From positions 46,284,628-46,348,627 of the forward strand of contig OW028576.1 in assembly GCA_932294295.1 (NCBI GenBank): DNA of 64,000 bases, in the 5' to 3' direction. Below are positions 21,801 to 33,800 of the stretch, in pieces (positions within the stretch are counted from its first letter, which is position 1; each line of letters opens with the position of its first letter). The translations under genes and the position numbers were made by a program. The notes under the pieces were generated by a model, which saw only the letters and a list, made by a program, of their open reading frames with translations, made no database searches and was not told where the DNA came from. The stretch is from Alitta virens (taxonomy: Eukaryota; Annelida; Polychaeta; Phyllodocida; Nereididae).

Positions 21801-24800
21801 ACAAGCATAAAAGGATAAGATATATCTTAAAAGCTTTTTGCGTGCACTGCAGTGGTACTGTTTAAAGAAATTTGTATTCTATACTCATGTATAACAAAGC
21901 TGGCAAGTTTACATTACATTTCTCTATAAATGCATAGTCTCAAATGTTTCAATGGCAATTGACCTGACACTTAATCAGAACAGTGGCATGCTCTTATTTC
22001 AATGCAATTAACACCTTTTGCCTGTTGTTGACACTGCTCACCTATAGTCAAGCAGTTGGATTGCACTTGGTTCTCATAGGACAACAGTGACATATTTCCA
22101 GCAAAAGCAAAACACCCGGGATAGTCGAAAATGGCGGCCTCCGTAGTTCACAACACGCAGCTAATAAATGCATGATATTACTTGTGGATATATACACATT
22201 ATGAAAGGCATAGATGTCCAATGTACCAAAGCTAACATATGAGAGGTAAAGTGCTAAAAGGGTTAGTTCCCCTTTAAGCCTCTGGCTACGGCCCTGAAAC
22301 TGCAGCAAGGTATTGGAGTAATGGACAGCATACTTGCTTTCTATGCAAGTCTTTGTGAGTTCAAGTCTCTCTCAGAGCTGATCGGCACGAGTTTCTGAAA
22401 TCTTTTTAGGTCTAAAATACTTCAGTTTCTATTTACTGCTTAATTATTGCAAGCATTTGAAGAATTTGTTAGATTAACATATAACCAATATATCTATTTG
22501 CAAAGCATAAAATAAAAAAATAGGGTGCCCAGCAAACATAAGTGAATGCATTATAAATATATTTATTTATTAGATGCACTTTTACAAGGTGTACTTATTT
22601 ACATAAGCTTTTCCGTCACAATAAATACAAGCAGAAAGGTATGCCAAAAGTTAATTTTGATCTTCTCTGGTGCAGCCACACTGTTGCATTTCTTTGCATT
22701 TTACATTATGATAACTCAAGTTTATTTCTGTCATTTTTTTTACAAACGGTACACCTACAAAATGTACAGGTGGAGTTGGTGTAATGGATAGAACTCTCGC
22801 TTCCTATGCAAGTATTCCTGAGTTCGAGTCTTGTCAGGGCACTTTCCTAAATAACTTTTAGGCTACAAAATGCTTCTGTATTTTCATTTCATCTATTTAA
22901 TAAATTTTCCTTTTTTTTTTGGACAAAGTTTGTGAATAAAGATTTAGATACAGGCCTATCTATCTGCAAAGCATCAAAGTTAAGGTATCGAGAATTAATG
23001 CCCAGCAGAGTGCAATACATAATAGGTAGTCACAATAACGATCAAAAGTTGCCTGGGTGTTAATTGCTTTGCCACTCACAACCAGCGTCATAACGACCGC
23101 GTGCCGATGACAAGACTGATTGGAATGCCGACATAAGCCCAATGCCGGGCCGACCTCACGTTGCTATCTGGGTGGGAATTTATTCAATATAAAAAAGTTA
23201 ACATATCTGGTCTGATTTTTTAATTACTAGGAATTATTAGAGCAATTAATGTATGCATATCCAATCATTTCCTTTGGTTTTATTTAGTTTTACATTAACT
23301 TGTTAATTATGCAGGTTTGACATCTACTGTGACAGTTGAGGAAGGGAAAGCAGCCATTTTGACCTGTCCTGGTTTTGTACCCAAACCAGAACAAGATTTT
23401 TATGCCGTATTCTACTGGCACAAGGCAAGCCGGTCAAACAGATCAATTCAGAACAGAGTGGCCTTTTATGACAAAACAGATGGAGTCCAGAACTCAGATG
23501 GTGACTTGTCAAGCAGAGCTACAATTGATGGCACAACAGGAGCATTGGAAATCCCTCAAACTAGAGTGTCTGATGACCATGTCTACACCTGTGACTTTTG
23601 GAACACTGCATCAGAAGACATCCAAAGTGAAACAGGGCTTGTTATTACAGGTAAAATCTATATCAGTATCTAATACTTGTGACACAATAATCGTTGTTAC
23701 TATGTAGGTCAGGAGTGCCACTGAGTCAGAATTGCATTTATTCACCCACCTAGTCACAAATACACACACAAACAAACAACAAAAACAATCTAAGTTTATT
23801 CCTTTTGCATTTATGTAGTCAAAAGTTATTCAATACTCTGGATTTTGTAATCTTCGAACTTAGTTAAAGTTTCCTGCCGTTGTGTTTAAAATGACTTGTA
23901 ACTGTATATTTGCAACAAGTAAAGCTCTCTTTAAAAAAGAGACCTGTACCTGAATTGGCTGAAATAGTCTATTTGAAGTATGAAATTGCGTGATATTTTA
24001 TTTTGTAAACATTAGAGGGTATTAATTGCAGGTTCTACAGGTAACAGATGTTGTGGTTTGGCCCCATACTTGTTGTGGTCAACTAGGGTTGTTGTAAACT
24101 GCACTGTAAAAATAGGGAGGGGGAGGGGGTACACTGAAGTATGGTTTCTTTTCAGTGGGTGACAGTATTTTTATCTTACCTGTGTGAAGACTATAAGAAT
24201 TTAGCAGCAAATTCTGATGACTGGCGTTATCGGTAAGTCAATTTTTAACATATTTTAACCTATATCTGTAATAAGTTTGAGATACTTTGAATTATTAGAC
24301 TGATGTCATATTTGCATCCTACTATCGCTCAGATCCCTCAGAAGTACCTTCAATTCCCTGGGATATTCTTAAAGCAACCAATGAAATGTAGAACCTATTA
24401 TCACTTGACAGCAAAACATGCATGATACCACAGGCTTTTGCCAATATGACATTGCTTAGTGATGACAGCACTTACACTTTAACTAATACCAAGGCTACTG
24501 ACTGTCTTAATTGGCTTCTCATCTCAAGAGGCGGCAATGTCATTTGCAGCAGCCAATCAGAATGTAGCTGAATATATTAGGAAATGCCCTGAGCTTGATG
24601 GCAATTATTTTGCTAGTTTACCAGTTAGAATTAAATACAAACAAAGTTACCTAATAGGCCATTGGCCGGCTTATATCATTGAAAGTCGACAGTGAAATTG
24701 CATATTAATTAGTTTTGTTTGCATTACTTAATTCGCTTAAAGCTGACAGCACACAGTGCTTGGGAGATATTGGCCAATCAGGAAGCACAATCATGTGTAT

Positions 24801-27800
24801 AGATGATGAAATGTGCAAGTTAGCTACCACTAGAGTTGAGATTTGAATGTACAAGCAAAGGAATTGCTTCGAAAGAAGTGGTAAATACCCATAAAAAATT
24901 GAATTTGTTCATGTAAAATAAGAAGGAAAATTAGTTCTGTGTATAATATTGCCATTTTGAAGTGCAATGTGAAGTTTTTGACAGAATCTAGGCCCATCCT
25001 TGAAGGCAGTTGCACAGGGGGAGTAAAAACTGTCCTTGACAAAGTCATTAGCCTTGGTCTTATTGTATGCTAACTTGCTAAGTGCTGTCATGATGGCAAA
25101 TGCCTATAATGATACCAATGCATTTCAATGTTTTTGAGCCCAGAATTTTGAGTGCAGTTTGCCTCAACCCCAGTTGACCACAGCAAGTCCCATACTGTAA
25201 CGACAATCTATTGTTGGCTGAATTCAACCGGTATGAAAGTCTAAGGCAAATGATGCAGATTAGAATTAAATAATGTATTCAGCCAAAGTTGCCTCAATGA
25301 TATCTTATGAGGAAATGAGAATGGTTAAGCCACTCAGGAAAAAGAAAAGGCGAGATTGTAAAAAACAGTGATCTGATATTCATAGATTAGTATGAAATGA
25401 AAGAGTGATGTTCGACTGTGAATTATAGGCCTAGTCATTGATTATATAGCATGTCTGCTACATAATAATTTTTTGCTTTTCTAACTCGAGTCGTAATATC
25501 ATTTCTCAGTTTTTTGTATTCATTCCATTTTGTTTGGCTTTTATTCTTCAAATAATCCTTGGTAAAGATTATTTTGACAGTGAATAATAGGCCTAGTCAT
25601 TGATTATATAGCATGTCTGTTACATAATCATCCTTGGCTTTTCTAACTCGAGTCAAAATATAATTTCTCAGTTTTTTGTATTCTTTCCATTTTGTCCATG
25701 TCACAAGAGATCCAAGCATACAATCTGTTTTCCAATCTGCTAGTAACACTTTAGAAAAATATTCATCCCTCATCTTTTCAGAAATTGTGTTTAAATACAG
25801 TACGTTGTACTGATTTTCCTCAATGTTACAAAGTCACTGTTGTGTTTTCTCATTTCGCAAACACTAAGTGCGACCTGGGCCTGACAGACCCGAACCTTCT
25901 AATCTGTTTAAAACATGGGACTACACAACTAGCTGCACAATCCTAGCAAGTATATGCCTCTGTGGAGGGGACAAAGTTCAGGTAGAATTTGACCTCTGTG
26001 ACCTCAAGAGTAAGACAAGGTAATCCATCTGTGAAGGTGTCAAAAGACTTAAGATTGGGGATAATCAGCGTGAGTGGCATGTTTTTAGCAATTATAAGCC
26101 TATAGGCCTACCGTTTCTATAAGGTTCGGCATGGAACAAAATGAAAATGACATATTCCAAAGAGGACCTTTGTGAATGCTTTTTTGTGTAGTTTGGGCTG
26201 ATGCTGCTTGGACTTTGTCTCATTTTCCCCCATTCTTGTTATAATAGCTGGTAGAGTTTGGGTTGATCCTGGTGTGATCCATCATCTTCCGATGAATCAG
26301 GGGAATTAGATCATCAGATTTGCAATGTGATTCATTTGGCATGAGGTTTATGCTCTGATCTACCACTTTTGGCTAAATAATCATCACCTTCCCAGATAGC
26401 ATGCCAAATCGTTTTGATGTCAGCACGTTTTTGGCGACGTTAAAATGATATAGAAACGATGCAGGCCCGAATTGGAATGCTATCTGGGTTAGCCCAGATA
26501 GTATTCCAAATCGGCGCAATGTCGGCAATGTTGTTCCGATAGTGACTGACATAGAAACAATGCTGGGCCGATTTGATTGCTATCTGGAGTTAACATTCTT
26601 TATTTGCAACTATTTCTTTTTGAAACTGTCAAATATATTTCTTGCCATGATAAGGAGACCTTTGTTTGATGACGTAATCGTACAATCAGGTCATTGAGTG
26701 CATTGATGATGTCACAAAGGTGTTGAGGACCGGCATACACAGATTGTGACGTCACCTTCTGATTCACAAACTTGACCTGTCTCCTTATTTGAGACGGGAA
26801 CGAGTCAGCCAATCATCACAGTTTATCTCTGGGCTTCAAAAAGTTAGAAATTGTTAAGATACAGTTAGTTTCATCAAATACAGTAGACTCTATACAGATG
26901 CAGCAATCTATTCCTGATTGTAGCTATAATTGGCTAAATTCTGTCTACTCCTATAAACCTTGGTAAGTGTAAGAAAGTTATCTATATATCATAAATATGT
27001 ACTTTTCGATCTGGCTTAGAGTAGCCAGCTATAGTCAGACAGTTTTGTTTATTGCAGGTAGCATCATATAGTCAAAGTTGTCTAGGTTTGACAGGCTGAT
27101 ACCAACTGTATACCTTTCTCAAGGAATACATAAAACCATGAGATACTGGTAGTAACAGAAGCCCAGTTACATCAGCACAAAACACAAGCTGAGCCTCCGT
27201 GACCTCAGAAAGCACTGGGAGGGTTGAGTGTAATGTAGTTGAATGTATAACCACTGCATGATGGTCCTGATGTTTAGACTTCCTTGATTCCCCAAGATAA
27301 ATACGATAATCCATTTTTCAACTACATGTGTAACACAGGTCTAAGTGCTAGATACATTCCATGCACTTATATGTATGGCAAGCCAACCACAAAACGTCAC
27401 TATTTCTGCCAAGCACTTCGCTGTTCGAACTAGCAGCGTCGCTTCAAAGAAATAGTCGGAATCAAGTACCCGTAAGAGATGACATGTTCTCTGTAAATTT
27501 TAGAATTTTATTATCAGACCAGAATTAATGATTCTAGAGTGCAAAATGTGACGGGAAGTCAATCGGCAGTTCATAATCCACAGATAGAAACAATTGTGTA
27601 TCTGTGTTGCTAAGTGCAACGCCATAGGAGCGTTGTCTCTTCAGTAAAACAAATCAATAAATCATTTTCTTTCAATATCTACCATAACACCAAATTCCAA
27701 TAGGAAAAAATCAACAACTGGTTTGTAAATATCAGTAATAAATTGGTTTATTAATCTTAAAATAGCTGAGAGTTTTGAGGTGATGACCTTACATTGCAGT

Positions 27801-30800
27801 TTGTAACGTCATGCAGTGATCTGGCTGGTTGATAGACAAAAATTGATATTCATGATAGTTTTTATACTTCATGACAATGAGCAATGTTCAGCTAGCAAAA
27901 CAGACTGAAGATACGAAAGAAAATCGTGGTATGTAAATAAGGTCTGAATGGATATGATATATTTTGATATTCGCTCGCTCGTGGACAGATTGGCTTCATA
28001 ATCTGTTCACTCATGGAGAATATCAAAATATATCACAAATCCATTTGATCTTATTATAATGCCATGCAGGACATGCTGATTTTCCACAGCTGATTAGATA
28101 TTTTTGTACACCACTGTATATGTTTGTTTTGCAGTGACTCCATCTGAAAGTGATCTCAAAGTAACAGCTAGTCCGCCTGATTTTGTCAGAGAGGGAAGAT
28201 CAGTCACATTCAAATGCAGTGCATCAAGAGTAAAACCTCCTCCAAAAGAAATGTTCTGGAAATTTGCTACAAATCAGAATCAACTTCAAGGACAGTACAA
28301 AAATGCAACAAACAGGGATGGCTTGACTTCTGCAGTGTCCGTAGAATACACTATGATAGCAAATCGCAGTGATTATGGAAGCAAGCTTCAATGTCACTAT
28401 ATCATGGCAGTAAATGCTATCATCAGCTCAGAAGAAGGGACTGTTAATGTTATATGTATGTACTTACATCTATTCATCGTTTTTTCATAATAATGAATAT
28501 CCTTAATTATTTGGATTTGTTAAAGTAATTTACTATTACACCAGTAAATATGTATTTTTCTCGACAGTCAAGCCATCAGTCCAACCTCAGATACAAGTGA
28601 ACCAGAAAGCAGTGACAGTGAATTCTGAAATCATGTTAACATGTGACGCTGGGCAGGATGATGGGATCGTCAATTGGTACAAATGGCAGTTTGCAAATGG
28701 AACTGTGCTTGGAAACACAACTGACAAGACATGGACATTTAAAGCCCAAGACCGAGAAGGGATTATCCAGCTTGAGTGTGTAACTGCAAATGCTGCAGGT
28801 GAGAGTGCACCTTCAGCACCTATTGCAGTTCACATCAAGGGTATGTATGTGTTCTCATTATACACAGAAGTTTAACTGTCATTTCAGTATTTTATAGAAG
28901 GACAATCAACTGAAGACATGAAACCAATGATTTCAGGCCAGTTATATGTGACAAATACTCTCAGCACCCTCCCTGCGCTTAGTTTTGTTGTCTGGGTGGG
29001 AATTTATTCAATATAAAAATGTTAACATTTCATGCTCTGATTATTATATGACTAGGAATTATTAAAGTAATTAATGTATGCATACCCAATTATTTCCTGT
29101 GGTTTAAGTTTAGTTTCACATTAATTATGCAGGTTTGACATCTACTGTGACAGTTGAGGAAGGGAAAGCAGCCATTTTGACCTGTCCTGGTTTTGTACCC
29201 AATCCAGAACAAGACAGATATGCAGTATTCAGCTGGTTCAAGGCAAGCCAGTCAAATAGATCAGGTCAGAGCAGAGTGGCCTTGTATGACAAAACAGATA
29301 ATGTCCAGAACTCAGCAGGTGACTTGTCAAACAGAGCTACAATTGATGGCACAACAGGAGCATTTGAAATCTCTCAAACAAGAGTGTCTGATGATCATGT
29401 CTATACCTGCAACTTTCAGAGCACTGCATCAGGAGACATCCAAAGTGAAACAGGGCTTGTTATTACAGGTAAAATCTATGTCAGTATCTAATACATGTGT
29501 CACAATAATCGTTGTAACTATATAGGTCAGGAGTGCCACTGAGTCGGAATAGCATTTATTCACCCACCTTATCACAAATACACACACAATCAAACAACAA
29601 AGGCAATCTAAGTGTATTCCTTTTGCATTTATGTAGTCAAAAGTTATTCAATACTCTGGATTTTGTAATCTTCGAACTTAGTTAAAGTTTTCTGCCGTTG
29701 TGTTTAAAATGACTTGTAACTGTATATTTGCAACAAGTAAAGCTATCTTTAAAAAAGAGACCTGTACCTGAATTGGTTGAAATAGTCTATATGAAGTATA
29801 AAATTGCATGATAGTTTATTTTGTAAACATTCTTAGAGGTAACAGATGTTGTGGTGTGGCCCCATACTTGTTGTGGTCAACTAGGGTTGTTGTAAACTGC
29901 ACTGTAAAAATGGGGAGGGGGAGGGGGTACACTGAAGTATGGTTTCTTTTCAGTGGGTGACCGTATTATTATCTTACCTGTGTGAAGACTATAAAAATTT
30001 AGCTGCAAATTCTGATGACTGGCGTTATCAGTAAGTCCATTTTTAACATAATTTTTAACCTATATCTGTAATAAGTGTGAGATACTTTGAATTATTAGAC
30101 TGATGTCATATTTGCGTCCTACCATCGCTCAGATCGCACAGAAGTACCTTCAATTCCCTAGGATATTCTTAAAGCAACCAATGAAATGTAGAACCTACTA
30201 TCACTTGACAGCAAAACATGCATGATACCACAGGCTTTTGCCAGTATGACATTGCTTAGTGATGACAGCACTTACACTTTAACTAATACCAAGGCTACTG
30301 ACTGTCTTAATTGGCTTCTCATCTCAAGAGGCGGCTATGTCATTTGCAGCAGCCAATCAGAATGTAGCTGAATATATTAGGAAATGCCCTTAGCCTGATG
30401 GCAATTATTTTGCTAGTTTACCAGTTTAGAATTAAATACAAACAAAGTTACCTAATAGGCCATTGGCCGGCTTATATCATTGAAAGTCGACAGTGAAATT
30501 GCATATTAATTAGTTTTGTTTGCATTACTTAATTAGCTTAAAGCTGACAGCACACAGTGCTTGGGAGATATTGGCCAATCAGGAAGCACCATCATGTGTA
30601 TAGATGGTGAAATGTGCAAGTTAGTTACCACAAGATTTGAGAATTGAACATTCCCAGTGTACAAGCAAAGGAATTATTTAAAAAGAAGTGGTAAATAACC
30701 ATAAAAAATTGAAGTTGTCACCTAAAATTACAAGGAAAATTAGTTCTGTGTATAATATTGCCATTTTGAAGTGCAATGTGATGTTTTTGACAGAATCTAG

Positions 30801-33800
30801 GCCCATCCTTGAAGGCAGTTGCGCACAGGGAGTAAAAGCTGTCCTTGGTCTTATTGTATGCTAACTTGCTAAGTGCTGTCATGATGAATGCCTGTAATGA
30901 TACCAATGCATTTCAATGTTTTTGAGCCGAGAATTTTGAGTGCAGTTTGCCTCAACCTCAGTTGACCACAGCAAGTCCCATACTGTAATGACATAATCTA
31001 TTGTTGGCTGAATTCAAATGGTATGAAATGCTAATGCAAATGATGCAGATTAGAATTAAATAATGTATTCAGCCGAAGTTGCCTCAATGATATTTTATGA
31101 GGAAATGAGAATGGTTAAGCCACTCAGGAAATAGAAAAGGTGTGCTTGTGAAAAACTGTGAACTGATATGCATAAATTAGTATGAAATGAAAGAGTGATC
31201 TTTAACTGTCAAGTTTAGGCCTAGGCATTGCATGTCTGCTACATAATCATTCTTTGCTTTTCTAACTCGAGTCGTAATATCATTTCTCAGTTTTTTTGTA
31301 TTCATTCCATTTTGTCTGGCTTTTATTCTTCATATATCCTTGGTAAAGAATATTTTGACCATGTCACAAGAGATCCAAGCATAAAATCTGTTTTCCAATC
31401 TGATAGTAATACTTTAGAAGAATATTCATCCCTCATCTTTTTAGAAATTGTGTTTGAAAGTCTTCCCAAAAATTTTGAACATTATCATGCTCTTCCAGCA
31501 TGGATTTCATGCACATTGTACTTATTTTTGTCAATGTTACATAGTCACTGTAGAGTTGCATTAACTCTCCCAGTGCTTCCTCATTTCACAAAAACTAAGT
31601 GCGTCCTGGGCCTGACAGACCCGAACCTTCTAATCTTTTTAAAACATGGGACCACACAGCTAGCTGCACAATCCTAGCAAGAATATACCTCTGTGGAGGG
31701 CACAAAGTTCAGGTAGAATTTGACCTCTGTGACCTCAAGGGTAAGACAAGGTAATCCATCTGTGAAGATGTCAAAAGACATCAGATCGGCTAAAGAGGAC
31801 CTTTGTGAATGCTTTTTTGTAGAGTTTGGGCTGATGCTGCTTGGACTTTGTCTCATTTTCCCCCATTCTTGTTATGATAGCTGGTAGAGTTTGGGTTGAT
31901 CCTGGTGTGATCAATCATCTTCCGATGAATCAGGGGAATTAGGTCATCAGATTTGCAATGTGATTCATTTGGCATGAGGTTTATGCTCGGATTCACCACC
32001 TTTGGCTAAATAATCATCACCTTCCCAGATAGCATGCCAAATCATTTTGACGTTGACACGTTGGCTACGTCAAAACGATCTAGAAACGATGCAGGCCCGA
32101 ATTGGAATGCTATCTGGGTTAGCCCAAATAGCATTCCAAATCGGCGCAATGTCGTCAATGTTATTCCGATAGTGGCTGACATAGAAACAATGCTGGGCCG
32201 TATGCATGCTATCTGGGGTTCACATTCTTTATTTGCAACTATTTCTTGATGAAAGATGTCAAATATATTTCTTGCCATGATTAGGAGACCTTTGTTTGAT
32301 GACGTAATCATACAATCAGGTCATTGAGTGCATTGATGATGTCACAAAGGTGTTGTACCGGCATACAGCTCCCCCTGTGGATCCACTTATCTCTCTGGTT
32401 CCCTGAGTGAAGAAACACTCAAGTTTGGTCTGGCGACTTCTGTGATCTGATTGGTTGATATCTAGCATACACAGATTGTGACGTTACCTTCCGATTCACA
32501 GACTTGACCTGTTTTGTTACTTGGGACGGGAACCTCAGAAAGCACTGGAGGGTTGAGTGTAATGTAGGTGAATGTATAACCACTGCATGATGGTCCTGAT
32601 GTTTAGGCTTCCTTGATTCCCCAAGATAAATACGATAATCCATTTTTCAACTACAAGTGTAACACAGGTCTAAGTGCTAGATACATTCCATGCACTTATA
32701 TGTATGGCAAGCCAACCACAAAACGTCACTATTTCTGCCAAGCACTTCGCTGTTCGAACTAGCGGCGTCGCTTCAAAGAAATAGTCAAAATCAAGTACCC
32801 GTAAGGGATGACATGTTCAGCTCTCTGTAAAATTTTGAATTTTAATATCAGACCAGAATTCTAGAGTGCAAAATGTGACGGGAAGTCAATCGGCAGTTCA
32901 TAATCCACAGATACAAACTATTGTGTATCTGTGTTGCTAAGTGCAACGCCATAGGAGCGTTGTCTCTTTGGTAAAACAAATGGACTAAACTGTCAACAAA
33001 TCATTTTGTTTTCATCTCTACCATAACACCAAAATCCAATAGGAAGTATTCAACAACTGGTTTGTAAATATCAGTAATAAATTGCTTTATTAATCTTAAA
33101 ATAGCTGAGAGTTTTGAGGTGATGACCTTACATTGCAGTTTTGTAACGTCATGCAGTGATCTGGCTGTTTGATATACAATAATTGATATTCATGATAGTT
33201 TTTATACTTCATGACAATGAGCAATGTTCAGCTAGCAAAACAGACTGAAGATACGAAAGAAAATCGTGGTATGTAAATAAGGTCTGAATGGATATGATAT
33301 ATTTTGATATTCGCTCGCTCGTGGACAGATTGGCTTCATAATCTGTTCACTCACGGAGAATATCAAAATATATCACAAATCCATTTGATCTTATTATAAT
33401 GCCATGCAGGACATGCTGATTTTCCACAGCTGATTAGATATTTTTGTACACCACTGTATACGTTTGTTTTGCAGTGACTCCATCTGAAAGTGATCTCAAA
33501 GTAACAGCTAGTCCGCCTGATTTTGTCAGAGAGGGAAGATCAGTCACATTCAAATGCAGTGCATCAAGAGTAAAACCTCCTCCAAAAGAAATGTTCTGGA
33601 AATTTGCTACAAATCAGAATCAACTTCAAGGACAGTACACAAATGCAACAAACAGGGATGGCTTGACTTCTGCAGTGTCCGTAGAATACACTATGATAGC
33701 GAATCGCGGCGATTATGGAAGCAAGCTTCAATGTCACTATATCATGGCAGTAAATGCTATCATCAGCTCAGAAAAAGTGACTGTTAATGTTTTATGTATG

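Larger units (their letters stand above)
18853..23314. other. Gene B intron 1 (4.5 kb)
   Basis: No further exon seen. It holds a CCCAGATAGCA element end (19376), a tRNA-type B-box (19472), a hairpin (19934-20086), a possible TTAA-flanked element (about 20221-22280), a GATA satellite (21231-21271) and two tRNA-Arg-like SINE heads (22308, 22769). Confidence 0.6.

Noticed and set aside
26600..27314. Minus-strand frames of 70-80 codons in the gene B intron
   Set aside because: They are not kept in the duplicated intron copy with the same frame and show no domain pattern or splice context.
31228..31677. 149-codon open frame in the cassette 2 intron
   Set aside because: The matching region in cassette 1 (about 25450-25960) is broken, and the opposite strand shows LINE linker remains; the frame is chance.
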